DNA of 49,559 bases from Acidiphilium iwatense (GCF_021556475.1 NZ_JAKGBZ010000025.1:1-49559); one strand, 5' to 3'. Shown: positions 8,685-17,911, numbered from the stretch's first letter. A program made the numbers and translations. The notes: generated by a model not told the origin, from the letters alone.

Positions 8685-9370
8685 TGCAGTTCTCCGCGGA
8701 AGGCATCGAGGGCCGCGCTATCGACCGTGTCGAACCGCTCGCGGATCCGGAACAGGAACACCCCGATCACGATGAAGGCGATCAGGATCGAGAAGGCGAC
8801 GCTGATTTCCACCACCAGCGGCATCCCTTGCGCTCCGGCTGCCGCGAGGATGAGGCCGTTTTCGAGCGACATGAATCCGGCGATCTGGCTGACCGCGTTG
8901 CGCCGCGTTACCATCATCAACAGGCCAAGCAGGATCACCGACAGCGCCAGCGCCACATCCTCGCGTGCCAGCGCATCGGCATGTGCGGCGGTGCGCAGCA
9001 TCACCATCATGGAGAGTGCAACGAGCCCGATCCCGGCCAGCATGGTGAGGCTGATCCCGCCCACCGCTTCGACCTCACGATGGATGCCGAGCCGTTCCAC
9101 GATGCGATGCAGAGCGAGCGGGATGACCACCGCCTTGAACCCCAGGGCAAGGGCTGCGGTGATGTAGAGTTCCGGCGCACCCTGGATATAAGCCTGCCAG
9201 CCGACGGCAAGGCCAAGCACCGCCGCGTGCAGCGCGAGCACATTGATGACCGAGGAGAGCCGGTCCTGATACAGCATCATGAAGCTGACCAGAATCAGAC
9301 TGCCCGCCAGCACATGCGCGACGCTGAGCGAGGTTGCCGGCGAGATCAGGGCGGCGATGGTGCTCGTCAT
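8681..9370 (-). CDS. hyfE: HyfE-like membrane subunit
   Basis: 229 residues with about six or seven membrane helices, matching HyfE, which has a NuoK-like C-terminal part (SLENGLILAAAGAQGMPLVVE). It overlaps both neighbours by ATGA. In the hydrogenase-4 and Ehr architecture it links the antiporter subunits. No catalytic residues are expected. Confidence 0.85.
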   Translation of the reverse strand: MTSTIAALISPATSLSVAHVLAGSLILVSFMMLYQDRLSSVINVLALHAAVLGLAVGWQAYIQGAPELYITAALALGFKAVVIPLALHRIVERLGIHREVEAVGGISLTMLAGIGLVALSMMVMLRTAAHADALAREDVALALSVILLGLLMMVTRRNAVSQIAGFMSLENGLILAAAGAQGMPLVVEISVAFSILIAFIVIGVFLFRIRERFDTVDSAALDAFRGELQ

Positions 9371-10323
9371 AGTGTCGCCGACACGAACAGGAGCAGCGTG
9401 CCGAGCAGGGCCAGCATCAGGGCGGCGCCGATGAAGTTCGGCACCCGAAAGACCCGCATCTTGGCAATCGCCGTCTCGAAGCCGGCCAGCATGATCGCGC
9501 CAAAAGCAAGCTTCACGCCATAGGCCACAAGGCCGAGCGCGAGGGCTTCAGGTGCCGCCCCCAAGGCAGCAATCCCGAACGGAGCAAAAATGCTGGCGAT
9601 CAACGAGATATAGAGCAGCAGCTTCAGCGCGTTGGCGAGTTCGATCAGTGCGAGGTGCCGGCCGGAATATTCCAGAACCATTGCCTCATGGACCATGGTG
9701 AGTTCGAGATGGGTCGCCGGATTATCGACCGGAAAGCGCCCGGTCTCGGCGAGGGCGACAATCACCAGCGCGACAAGGCCGAGTGCCAGCGACAGGCGTA
9801 GTCCGGCGGCACCCGAATGCATGAACGTCGCGATGTCGGAGAGCTGGCTCGACCCCGCGACCAATGCGACCGTGAACACGATCATCAGCATCGCCGGTTC
9901 GGCGAGCGAGGCGAACATCGCCTCGCGGCTCGCGCCGATCCCACCGAACGCGGTACCGATATCGAGCGCGGCGAGCATCTGAAAGAACCGCGCGCTGCCC
10001 AGGAGAGCCACGATCACGATCAAATCGCCGGACCAGGAGAACAGCAGATTGGTTCCGAAGCTCGGCACCAGCGAGGCAGCAACCCATGTGGTGGCGAAGA
10101 TCAGATAGGGAGCGATGCGGAACAGCCAGGACGCATCGGTCGCGACGATCGCGTCCTTGACCGTCAGTTTGGCGAGATCGCGATAGACCTGTAGCAACGG
10201 CGGACCGGCGCGCCGTTGCAGCCGCGCCTTCAATGTGCGCACGAAGCCGGTCAGCAGCGGTGCCGCTGCCAGCACCAGCGCCATCTGGGCCAATTGCAGA
10301 AACAGCGGCGCGATCAGCCCCAC
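9367..10323 (-). CDS. hyfC: HyfC-like (NuoH-type) membrane anchor subunit
   Basis: 318 residues from the GTG at 10323, which overlaps the hyfB stop (GTGGGGCTGA). The open frame extends much further upstream, but that part is antisense-like sequence within hyfB and is not hydrophobic. The N terminus LTGFVRTLKARLQRRAGPPLLQVYRDLAKL is the HyfC/NuoH loop signature, and the C-terminal half has the MVHEAMVLEYSGRHLALIE segment. The subunit connects the peripheral redox arm to the ion channels. ATG 10284 is an alternative start but would cut into the first helix. Confidence 0.85.
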   Translation of the reverse strand: MGLIAPLFLQLAQMALVLAAAPLLTGFVRTLKARLQRRAGPPLLQVYRDLAKLTVKDAIVATDASWLFRIAPYLIFATTWVAASLVPSFGTNLLFSWSGDLIVIVALLGSARFFQMLAALDIGTAFGGIGASREAMFASLAEPAMLMIVFTVALVAGSSQLSDIATFMHSGAAGLRLSLALGLVALVIVALAETGRFPVDNPATHLELTMVHEAMVLEYSGRHLALIELANALKLLLYISLIASIFAPFGIAALGAAPEALALGLVAYGVKLAFGAIMLAGFETAIAKMRVFRVPNFIGAALMLALLGTLLLFVSATL

Positions 10324-12347
10324 AGCGCGGTCCAGGCGAGCAGAATGACGAGGGCCAGGAATACGAAAGCCAGGTACCGCCTTATGGTGAGGAATTGCAG
10401 CCGGTTCACCCGATCCGCAATGCGGCCGACCGTGGTCACCAGCGGTGTATAGATCGCCCACCACGCCGGATCGGTCCAGCTTGAGGCGAGGCTGGCCGGC
10501 CCCAACTGACCCGGCGCGGGCATGACGACATCGTCGCGCGCTCTGAATACCACACTCGCAAACACCTGTCGGATCGGCTGGGCGAAGCCGGAGGGCGAAT
10601 ATTGGGTACTGCTCGCCACATCCCGCGCGGAAGCGTCGCTCAGCCCCTGATAGCCGCAACCCCAGAACGCTGCGCGCCGGATCACCCGCGAACCGAACCG
10701 GTGCAGTGCCAGCGCGGCGAGGCTACCGCTCACCGCGATGAAAATGAAGATCAGCAGTGGATCATAAGAGCTTCGGCTGGCGGAGACGGGAATGACGGTC
10801 AGCCAGGACAGTCCGCGCTGGGAGGGCACATGCGCGCCGAGCAGCGCCTGCGTCACTGGTGCCAGCAGATCAATAACGAAGCCCGGCAGCACGCCAGCCA
10901 CGACGCACAGTGCAGCCAGCCCGATCATCGCCGCCCGGGAGAATGCATCGGTCTCATGCGCGGCAGCGGCTTGGGCGCTGCGTGGCTTGCCGAGATAGGC
11001 GAAACCAAAGAGCCGGACGAAACAGGCGGCGGCGAAGGCGGCGGCGAGCGCCACCAGCGCGCCGACCGCGGGCACGGCGAGCTTTAATCCAAATTGCGGC
11101 AGCGCAGGGCTGAGCAGGATCGCCTGCAACAGCAGCCATTCGGAGGCGAAACCATTGAGCGGCGGCAGCGCGGCGATCGCCATGGCGGCGATCAGCATCG
11201 GCACTGTGCTCATCTTCATCCGATGAATCAGACCGCCAAGTTTCGTGAGGGCACGCTCGCCCGTCGCATGCTGAACGGCACCCGCTCCGAAGAACAACGT
11301 GCTCTTGAACAGCATGTGGTTGAATGCGTGGAACAGGGCGGCGGTAAGGGCCAGGGCTGCCGCCACCATCATCCCGTCCGCCTTGAACGCGAGCGCCAGA
11401 CCCAGCCCGACGAAGATCAGTCCGACATTTTCGATCGTGCTGTAGGCGAGGATGGTTTTGAGGTCGTCTTCCATCAGCGCATAGAGCACGCCAAGCACAG
11501 CGGTGATGCCGCCCACGATCAACACCGCCAGACCCCACCACCAGGCGGCCGGCTCCGCCAGATCGAACACGATGCGGATGAAGGCGTAGATCGCGACTTT
11601 CGTCATCACGCCGCTCATCAGCGCCGAAATATGGCTGGGTGCCGCGGGATGCGCGCGCGGCAGCCAGACATGCAGCGGAACAAGCCCGGCCTTCGAGCCG
11701 ACGCCAGCCAGCGCCAGCAGCATCACGATCCCGCCGATCCAACCGGCACGTTGCATCCCTCTCATGGCGGCGAAGGCGTAATGACCATGGGGGCCGGCCA
11801 GCAGGCCGAAGGCGAACAGCAAGACGAGCGTGCCCGCACTCGCCATCAGCAGGTAAATGATGCCGGCGCGCCGTGTCTCCTCCTGTTCATGATGCGCCAT
11901 CACCAGCGCCCAGGAAGCGAGCGACATCAACTCCCAGAAGATCAAAAAATCGTAGGCGTCGGCAGCAATCAGAACGAGGTTCATCGCGGCGAGAAACACC
12001 GGATAGAACGGCAAGATCCGCCAGGGTTCGGGTTCGTGCCGACCATAGCCGAGGGCATAGAGGCTGGCCGCCGCAGCCCCGAGATTGGTGATGACCAGAA
12101 ACACTGCCGATAGATCATTCATCCCGAAATTCATGCCGATCAGGGGCAGGCCGAGCGGCAGCGCGACAGATGGCTCTGGCGCGACGCCGAGGCCAAGCTG
12201 AACCAGTGCCGCCAGGAGTGCGGCGCCGGCGACCGCGAGCGAGCCGCCATAAACGATGATCCGCCCGGCCGGCGTGCGTCCCAGAATTGCGCCGAATCCG
12301 CCGAGCGCGAATGAGGCCAGGGCGCAGAGCAGGATGATCGGTGTCAC
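10314..12347 (-). CDS. hyfB: HyfB-like (NuoL-type) proton/ion-translocating subunit
   Basis: 677 residues and about 16 membrane helices. The central antiporter domain is recognised by GSKAGLVPLHVWLPRAHPAAPSHISALMSG, KVAIYAFIRIVFDL and TILAYSTIENVGLIFVGLG. A longer, more variable C-terminal part includes an amphipathic stretch. It is the largest pump-like subunit of the Ehr complex, and its start overlaps the upstream xre stop by ATGA. No HyfA/HyfH-type ferredoxin subunit, formate dehydrogenase or Hyp maturation gene is present nearby. Confidence 0.88.
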   Translation of the reverse strand: MTPIILLCALASFALGGFGAILGRTPAGRIIVYGGSLAVAGAALLAALVQLGLGVAPEPSVALPLGLPLIGMNFGMNDLSAVFLVITNLGAAAASLYALGYGRHEPEPWRILPFYPVFLAAMNLVLIAADAYDFLIFWELMSLASWALVMAHHEQEETRRAGIIYLLMASAGTLVLLFAFGLLAGPHGHYAFAAMRGMQRAGWIGGIVMLLALAGVGSKAGLVPLHVWLPRAHPAAPSHISALMSGVMTKVAIYAFIRIVFDLAEPAAWWWGLAVLIVGGITAVLGVLYALMEDDLKTILAYSTIENVGLIFVGLGLALAFKADGMMVAAALALTAALFHAFNHMLFKSTLFFGAGAVQHATGERALTKLGGLIHRMKMSTVPMLIAAMAIAALPPLNGFASEWLLLQAILLSPALPQFGLKLAVPAVGALVALAAAFAAACFVRLFGFAYLGKPRSAQAAAAHETDAFSRAAMIGLAALCVVAGVLPGFVIDLLAPVTQALLGAHVPSQRGLSWLTVIPVSASRSSYDPLLIFIFIAVSGSLAALALHRFGSRVIRRAAFWGCGYQGLSDASARDVASSTQYSPSGFAQPIRQVFASVVFRARDDVVMPAPGQLGPASLASSWTDPAWWAIYTPLVTTVGRIADRVNRLQFLTIRRYLAFVFLALVILLAWTALWG

Positions 12348-12601
12348 GGCATGTCGCTTTTGAGGCGAACCCCGCGCCCGCCCGCCGCATCCGAGACATC
12401 GCCCGGCCGGATCACGATGATGCCCGCGCGGTCCAGCGCATCGAGCAGTTTCATCAGGGAATCGACATTCCCGCGGATCACCCCGTCGCTCCCCTCCATG
12501 CGCTGGATCGTCGGCAGCGACAGGCCGGAAAGTTCAGCAAGTTCCTTCTGGTCGATTCCGAGCAGGGCCCGGGCCGCCCTGAGCTGTCCGGCGGAAATCA
12601 T
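12344..12601 (-). CDS. XRE-family small DNA-binding regulator of the hyf-like operon
   Basis: 85 residues with a Cro/CI-type helix-turn-helix at residues ~6-40 (LRAARALLGIDQKELAELSGLSLPTIQRME). A short alpha/beta tail ending in GRGVRLKSDMP follows. It is the first gene of the operon, its stop overlapping the hyfB start, and a palindromic AT-rich site precedes it. Inferred role: autoregulation and control of the Ehr genes. Regulators of this short type are common in Rhizobiales and Rhodospirillales. Confidence 0.82.
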   Translation of the reverse strand: MISAGQLRAARALLGIDQKELAELSGLSLPTIQRMEGSDGVIRGNVDSLMKLLDALDRAGIIVIRPGDVSDAAGGRGVRLKSDMP

Positions 12602-12631
12602 ATTTTATACATCAGTGCTACTATTCCGAAC

Positions 12632-12646
12632 ATTATAAACTATAAT
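12632..12646. promoter_or_regulatory. Palindromic promoter/operator of the xre-hyf operon
   Basis: ATTATA-AAC-TATAAT is a perfect dyad. On the minus strand it supplies TATAAT (12637-12632), about 30 nt before the xre ATG and well placed as a -10 element. It could be both -10 box and XRE operator. No good -35 was seen. Confidence 0.45.
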
Positions 12647-12649
12647 TCA

Positions 12650-13400
12650 GCAGCCATGATTCATGCAAAAACGTCAACGCTGGGATGTGTCCTCAACACC
12701 CAGAGAATAGGCCCTGGGTTCATGCTGGGGGAGGCACTATCATCCATCGTTCAAATTTTTGACTCTTGGTTGTGTTCGAACTGAAACGTTGTTGTCTCGC
12801 CGTAGCGTCCGACAAGATGATGGAAATTGTAGTGTAGCTGAGTAAGCCATTGATCAGGCGGTGACGGTGGAAATTTCGATTTGCACAGCATCGATCAGCG
12901 GTGCCACTGCGGATGGCCACGCCGTTGTCCGCCGATAGCCGAGACGTGCCGACACGCTGATATTGCGCGGCGGCTTGCTGCCGTGCCTGGACGGCAGGGC
13001 TCGCTCTGGACGCGCGGCGCGCCCAGGTGTCCGAGAACACGATCGAGTTCCTGGTGGGCTGCGCGATCTTCGATTTCGGTACGTTCTGGCTGTCGGCCTC
13101 GCTCAGTTACGCCCCGCCGAGCGGCGATTTGCGCTGCCGGGACTGATGGCGTTTTATTTTTATGCGTTCGGCGGGCTCGGCCTGATCCGCGAGGATCGCC
13201 GATGCCGGAGACGGCGGCCACAACGCGCTTCACAGTTCTGGCCCGAGCCTCTACACCTCATGGCAGAAGCGGGCGTGACCGGCCAGGTCAACGTGAACTG
13301 CGACGGCACTCTTGGACCCGAGCCAGCGATGCCGTCAACGTCCTCACAGCCGTCGTCGGCTACATCTCCGGCTGCTGGTCGCGGCTGGCCAGCGGCGTTG
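12650..13400. other. Gene-poor decayed region
   Basis: Several frames are open over 200-700 nt on both strands, but none gives a recognisable protein and frames change repeatedly. Short hydrophobic tracts (EFLVGCAIFDFGTFWLSASL at about 13040-13100, GLMAFYFYAFGGLGLI nearby in another frame) suggest a ruined membrane-protein gene, perhaps more than one. I see no intact gene. Confidence 0.5.
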
Positions 13401-13690
13401 CTGCGCTGGCTCAGAATCAGAGCAATAAGGTCTGTCGGACCTCGTCCGCAGTGTGCGGAGACGATCATCACGCAGATCGCGGGCCTGCAGCGGCACCTTG
13501 GCGATATCGACCAGGAGAACCAATACCTGGCACCAAGCACGTGAGGCGAGCCGACGGCTGACCAAGCTCCCCGGCGTCTGACTGATCTCCACCAATGCAA
13601 TCGTCGCGAAGCTCACCAATCCCTCGATGTTTTAAGAGCGGACGTGACTTTACTGCCTGGGTTGGCCTCGTGCCCCGGCCGAGTAGCTGG
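13400..13690 (+). pseudogene. IS110-family transposase remnant
   Basis: Across several frames the DNA encodes IS110 C-terminal pieces: an ITQIAGLQRHLGDID coiled region, KLPGV followed by NAIVAKLTNPSMF, and FKSGRDFTAWVGLVPRP at 13632-13685. Stops and frameshifts separate them. The remnant abuts the 3' end of the thioesterase gene. Confidence 0.6.
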
Positions 13691-14113
13691 TCAGCAGCGT
13701 CGAGGGGCCTCTACTGGCAGAAAACGTGCAACGATGTCACGGGCCAGCCGAGCCGGCTTATTGGTAACAGAATCCAGGCAGCACCAGCAGCTTTCAACCT
13801 CGGCCAGAACCTCATCGCCGCGATTGATCATCGTCTTGTAGAAGGCTCGAGCGCCCAGCAACTTCTTTAATACGACCCTGATCACGACATGGTCGTTGAG
13901 AAATCCAGGGCGCCGATATCGGATCTCGTGCTTCACGGCGACCCAGAGGTGGGCCGCGATCACCTCTTTCGGGGCAACGCAATACCAATGGCGAAGCACT
14001 GCTGCCTGCACCCACTTCAGATAGACCGCATTGTTGACGTGGCCCAGTTCGTCGATGTCGTCCGCAACGACATCGACGCCGTATTCGTATGTCTGTACGG
14101 GTTGAGGGGTCAT
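13691..14113 (-). CDS. Acyl-CoA thioesterase, hotdog fold (4HBT/YbgC-like)
   Basis: 140 residues from ATG 14113, chosen because GAGGA lies about 8 nt upstream; the open frame extends 21 codons further without a better site. The hotdog motif DIDELGHVNNAVYLKWVQAA contains the D-x-x-x-H-V-N-N core of the 4-hydroxybenzoyl-CoA thioesterase-like family. VKHEIRYRRPGFLNDHVVIRV and ARAFYKTMINRGDEVLAEVES complete the fold. The substrate is unknown. The 3' end borders an IS110 remnant, and the last residues VEAPRRC may be altered by it. The gene lies downstream of nrdG and a moaB fragment on the same strand. Confidence 0.8.
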   Translation of the reverse strand: MTPQPVQTYEYGVDVVADDIDELGHVNNAVYLKWVQAAVLRHWYCVAPKEVIAAHLWVAVKHEIRYRRPGFLNDHVVIRVVLKKLLGARAFYKTMINRGDEVLAEVESCWCCLDSVTNKPARLARDIVARFLPVEAPRRC

Positions 14114-14179
14114 GGCTTGATCCTCGAAAGGAACCCCAGCATATTGTCGGTGATATTGTAGGTGATTTAGCATCATCTG

Positions 14180-14330
14180 TTAAGCTTCCGCGTCGTCCGG
14201 CAGGATCGCGCGTGCCGCGATCCGATATCCGACTGCCTTGATCCGCTCGGCCAGAGCTTTGCCCGGCGTATCGTTTGCCGCCGTGCGGATGTCCGGCATG
14301 GTCAGCACGGCGATCGAGTCCGGCACGACA
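14180..14330 (-). pseudogene. MoaB/MogA N-terminal fragment
   Basis: The frame reads SIAVLTMPDIRTAANDTPGK, ALAERIKAVGYRIAARAILPDD, then stops at 14180-14182. This is the N-terminal beta-alpha unit of MoaB/MogA (molybdenum cofactor biosynthesis), normally about 170-180 residues. Only ~45 remain, so the molybdopterin-adenylylation site is gone. The sequence from 14331 to 14555 has no recognised gene. Confidence 0.6.
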
Positions 14331-14555
14331 GTTTTTGATCGATCGATGCGCAATATGTGCTTGGCTTCCAAACGATGCGATTGCCAGCCGATTGCACGGT
14401 AGATCCGAGCGGTTCGAAACTCTCGCCCGCGAAAGTTACGCCACGAGGAGGCGGCCGGGGCGGGTGAGGTGAGATGAGGACCATTGCTCGTGCCCCTCTT
14501 GCCCAGCGAAAGCAGGAATTGTGAGCGATTACCCCACCCCGAAAACCCCCTTCGA

Positions 14556-15263
14556 TCAACAATCATTCGCATGAACGGAGATTTCTGGAATAATCCGTCG
14601 CAAGTGTGTAACAAGAGACATCTCAATGCTGATGTTTTCTGCGCTTAGCGCCGGGTCCACGCAGCCACGGCCACAAAACGGCTGAAGGACCCACCGCCCG
14701 ACGCCACTCGCCCGGAGATCGTGCGCCAGCGTCTGAAGCGCTTGTGCATCCAGCAACGCTGGATGCACGGTGGTCCGCACCTCGTATGACACGCCACTTT
14801 CGCGGAGCATCGCCAGGGCGACTCGCGCTTGCGCACCGCTCGCCTCGGAGCCAGTGATCCGAGCATAGTCGATAAACGGTGCCTTGATGTCCAACCCAAC
14901 CCACTGGAGCAATGGCAAGACCCGACCAAGACGTTTCGGCGAGACGCCGGCCGTATGCAGAGCGACCTCAAACCCCAATGAGCGAACGTCACGTATCGCC
15001 TGTTCCAGGCACCGATCCATCGTTGGCTCGCCACCACTCAAGACAACGCCATCAAGCAGACCACGTCGCTGATCGAGCCAAGCCAGCGCTTCCGACCAGC
15101 GCAGGGGAGAAGCCCCTTGGCGCGTCTGTAAATCCGCATTGTGACAATAGCGGCAGCGGAGCGGGCAGCCACGGAGAAAGAACGTCGCGGCAAGGCGTCC
15201 GGGAAAATCAAGGGTGGTGAACGGCGCCCAGCCACCGACCAGAGGTTCATCAGGCTGTGGCAT
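14556..15263 (-). CDS. nrdG: Anaerobic ribonucleotide reductase activase, radical SAM
   Basis: 235 residues. CPLRCRYCHN is the radical-SAM C-x3-C-x2-C cluster motif, near residue 35. VVLSGGEPT and VGLDIKAPF are later SAM-binding elements. The enzyme generates the glycyl radical on NrdD. The ATG at 15263 overlaps the nrdD stop (ATGCCACAGCCTGA), so translation is probably coupled. The longer open frame upstream lies within nrdD and is not needed. Length and GWAPFTTLDFPGRLAATFF match the NrdG subtype that lies downstream of nrdD in many proteobacteria. Confidence 0.9.
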   Translation of the reverse strand: MPQPDEPLVGGWAPFTTLDFPGRLAATFFLRGCPLRCRYCHNADLQTRQGASPLRWSEALAWLDQRRGLLDGVVLSGGEPTMDRCLEQAIRDVRSLGFEVALHTAGVSPKRLGRVLPLLQWVGLDIKAPFIDYARITGSEASGAQARVALAMLRESGVSYEVRTTVHPALLDAQALQTLAHDLRASGVGRWVLQPFCGRGCVDPALSAENISIEMSLVTHLRRIIPEISVHANDC

Positions 15264-17133
15264 GGCACATGGCTCTGGGTTCGACGAAAAACCGCCGTTC
15301 GGCGAATTCGCTCTGTTTGCCAATATTAAACGAGGAAACCGGACGATGATAACCCATCACACGCGTCCAGACCTCACAAGTGGGTGGCGATGCGGCCGGA
15401 TCTTCCGCGGCGCAGCGCGGACAGTGTTGATGCGCGCCTGGGAGATAGCCGTGCACCGGACAAACAGAAAAGGTCGGGGTTACCGTGAGGTAGGGTAGCT
15501 GGAAGCGCGTCAGTGCCCGCCGCACCAGGTCTCGGCAGGCCGCGGAGGAAGAGATCTGTTCGACGAGATAGAGATGCAACACTGTGCCGCCGGTATATTT
15601 ACCCTGCAGTTCATCCTGACGGGTAAGCGCCTCGAAAGGATCTTCGGTAAACCCGACGGGCAACTGTGACGAATTTGTGTAATAGGGCTTGTCCGCTGTA
15701 CCAGCCTGAAGAATTCCCGGATGTCGGCGCTGGTCTTCTTTCGCAAAGCGATAGGTGGTTCCTTCAGCTGGCGTGGCTTCAAGATTGTAGAGATGGCCGG
15801 TTTGTTCCTGGAAGCCGATGATCCTGGTCCGAATATGATCGAGCAGGTCACAGGCCATCCGATGCCCGGCGGGGGTCGTTATGTCATCCGTATCCACCGT
15901 GAAATTGCGGATCATCTCGTTGATTCCATTTACGCCGATCGTTGAAAAATGATTGCGCAGGCTTCCGAGATAGCGTTTTGAATAGGGAAATAGGCCGGCA
16001 TCGAGATACCGCCCGATCACTTGTCGCTTGATCTCCAGGCTGTCGCATGCAAGCACAAGCAACTCGTCGAGCCTTTGATAGAGACCGGAGCAATCCCCCC
16101 TGTGTCGGAAGCCGAGCCGTGCACAATTGATCGTCACGACCCCGATCGATCCGGTCTGTTCAGATGATCCGAACAGACCGTTGCCACGCTTGAGCAATTC
16201 ACGAAGGTCGAGCTGCAGTCGGCAGCACATCGAGCGCACCATATGGGGCTTGAGATCCGAATTCAGAAAATTCTGGAAATAGGGCAATCCATATTTCGCC
16301 GTCATTGCGAAGAGCCGTTCGGTGTTCTCCGAGTCCCAATCAAAATCGGCCGTGATGTTATAGGTCGGGATCGGAAAGGTGAAGACGCGGCCGTTGGCAT
16401 CACCGGCACCCATCACCTCGATATAGGCGCGGTTTATCATATCCATTTCCACCTGCAGATCGCCATAGCGGAATGGCATTTCATCGCCCCCGATCAGGGG
16501 TATCTGTTCACGGAGATCCTCGGGACATACCCAGTCAAACGTAATATTGGTAAAGGGTGTCTGGCTTCCCCAGCGGGACGGAACGTTGAGGTTGTATATG
16601 AATTCCTGGATATTCTGCCGAACCTCGGCATAGGAAAGGCCATCCTTGCGCACGAACGGCGCGAGATAGGTGTCGAAAGAACTGAATGCTTGTGCTCCGG
16701 CCCATTCGTTCTGCATTGTGCCAAGGAAATTTACCATTTGGCCGACCGCGCTTGAAAGATGTCGCGGTGGCGACGCCTCGACACGATCCGCGACGCCGTT
16801 GAAGCCTTCCACGAGCAGCGTGCGTAAAGACCAGCCAGCGCAATAGCCTGCAAGCATATCCAGATCGTGGAGATGAAGGTCAGCCTCGCGATGGGCGCGA
16901 CCGATCTCCGGCGGATAAATATGATCGAGCCAGTAATTGGCAACGAGCTTTGCCGCGCCGTGAAGAATCAATCCGCCAAGCGAATAGCTCTGGTTGGCAT
17001 TGGCCTTAACCCGCCAGTCTTCACGATCGAGGTACTCCTCAAGCGTGGCAATGGGATCGACGAGGTTTCGGGTGGCAAAACCCTCTGTTATCCGCTGGGC
17101 TAATCCGCGCCCTGCAACCGCCGTGGCATTCAT
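15250..17133 (-). CDS. nrdD: Anaerobic (class III) ribonucleoside-triphosphate reductase
   Basis: 627 residues from ATG 17133, set by a GGAGGA ribosome site 6-12 nt upstream. It makes dNTPs without oxygen using a glycyl radical. Visible features are the catalytic-loop MCCRLQLDLREL and NCARLGF in the middle, YYTNSSQLPVGFTEDPFEAL, a zinc site (CPVHGY, CPRC and a following Cys) and the radical loop RVMGYHRPV near the C terminus. The gene follows two 2OG-oxygenase genes on the same strand and precedes nrdG. The nearest promoter element seen is the FNR box at 18640, 1.5 kb upstream at the head of the run. A local promoter in 17134-17221 is possible but no clear box was found. Confidence 0.93.
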   Translation of the reverse strand: MNATAVAGRGLAQRITEGFATRNLVDPIATLEEYLDREDWRVKANANQSYSLGGLILHGAAKLVANYWLDHIYPPEIGRAHREADLHLHDLDMLAGYCAGWSLRTLLVEGFNGVADRVEASPPRHLSSAVGQMVNFLGTMQNEWAGAQAFSSFDTYLAPFVRKDGLSYAEVRQNIQEFIYNLNVPSRWGSQTPFTNITFDWVCPEDLREQIPLIGGDEMPFRYGDLQVEMDMINRAYIEVMGAGDANGRVFTFPIPTYNITADFDWDSENTERLFAMTAKYGLPYFQNFLNSDLKPHMVRSMCCRLQLDLRELLKRGNGLFGSSEQTGSIGVVTINCARLGFRHRGDCSGLYQRLDELLVLACDSLEIKRQVIGRYLDAGLFPYSKRYLGSLRNHFSTIGVNGINEMIRNFTVDTDDITTPAGHRMACDLLDHIRTRIIGFQEQTGHLYNLEATPAEGTTYRFAKEDQRRHPGILQAGTADKPYYTNSSQLPVGFTEDPFEALTRQDELQGKYTGGTVLHLYLVEQISSSAACRDLVRRALTRFQLPYLTVTPTFSVCPVHGYLPGAHQHCPRCAAEDPAASPPTCEVWTRVMGYHRPVSSFNIGKQSEFAERRFFVEPRAMCHATA

Positions 17134-17221
17134 CACAAATCCTCCGAATCGGTCAACATTTAGTAGCACGAGTCGGAATATTGCACAAGATGTAGTAATT
17201 CTGCCAGAAACCACCGCCCAC

Positions 17222-17899
17222 TCAGGCGATGCGGATCGGCCGATCGGGAAAAGCGAGTTGCTCGCGATCCCGCCAATTCGGCGCCACATAGTTGACTTCC
17301 ATGAGCCGGCGAATGCCGAGGATCGGACGCGGCTCGAAGCCGTGCCATGTATTCTCGCCGGGAACGAAGATCACACCCGAGTTGAAGTCACCAGGGGACT
17401 GGCCAACCCAGCGCTTCTCGGAATCGTAGATATCGGTACCCCATTCCTCTGTCCCTGGCCCGCTAAAGAGATAAATGACCATCGAAAATAATTTTTCTGG
17501 AATATCGCGGTGAGGTTCGAGCCAAGTGCCCTCCGTATCCTGGATATATTCAATACGCAGGAAGGCTCCAGCGACGTCGATACCGCAGGTCTCAGCCATT
17601 AATTTTGCGACGTTCGGCTTCTGCAGTGCCTCGGCGAGAACGGCACAACTGGGAAATTTGCTGCGTAGAAGCGTTGTAATGAAACAGCGGCGATCATTGT
17701 AGCTGTTACGGGTGCCGTCGGTATGACCAAGCATCGGCGGTACGATCGGTAACGCCAGGAGGCGAGCCCAAAGCGATTCAGGGAAAATATCGGTAAACAG
17801 CCAATGACGATACGGCCACTCCTGCTGTCGCGCCTGGCGGATTGACTTGCAGAAATGGTCAACAACCTCGCTGGTTTCAGGTGCCGGGGGATAAATCAC
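17222..17899 (-). CDS. 2-oxoglutarate/Fe(II)-dependent oxygenase
   Basis: 225 residues with a double-stranded beta-helix pattern. The iron ligands are H130-x-D132 (LEPHRDIPEK) and H186 (ENTWHGFEP), with R197/R198 as likely 2OG-binding arginines. It resembles small prolyl-4-hydroxylase/PhyH-like bacterial oxygenases of unknown substrate. It lies 12 nt after a second oxygenase gene of the same fold and ~90 nt before nrdD. An oxygen-consuming enzyme in a run with an oxygen-sensitive reductase is unexpected. It might act in oxygen sensing, or on a substrate only at low oxygen. Confidence 0.78.
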   Translation of the reverse strand: MIYPPAPETSEVVDHFCKSIRQARQQEWPYRHWLFTDIFPESLWARLLALPIVPPMLGHTDGTRNSYNDRRCFITTLLRSKFPSCAVLAEALQKPNVAKLMAETCGIDVAGAFLRIEYIQDTEGTWLEPHRDIPEKLFSMVIYLFSGPGTEEWGTDIYDSEKRWVGQSPGDFNSGVIFVPGENTWHGFEPRPILGIRRLMEVNYVAPNWRDREQLAFPDRPIRIA

Positions 17900-17911
17900 G
17901 TTCTGCTCCTC

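Noticed and set aside
7257-9167. 636-residue open frame on the plus strand, antisense to hyfF and hyfE
   Set aside because: The residue content is Arg/His/Gln/Asp-rich with no domain. The opposite strand encodes clear overlapping membrane proteins, so this is a GC-bias shadow.
9367-10659. HyfC taken as a 430-residue protein from ATG 10659
   Set aside because: The first ~112 residues lie antisense-like within hyfB and are not NuoH-like. GTG 10323 overlaps the hyfB stop and gives the family length.
5312-12347. Annotating the operon as hydrogenase-4 or formate hydrogenlyase
   Set aside because: The large subunit lacks the [NiFe] cysteines, and no formate dehydrogenase or Hyp genes are nearby.
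12963-13544. Open frames that look partly like a membrane transporter
   Set aside because: The hydrophobic pieces are in different frames and no start and ribosome site fit, so only decayed DNA can be supported.
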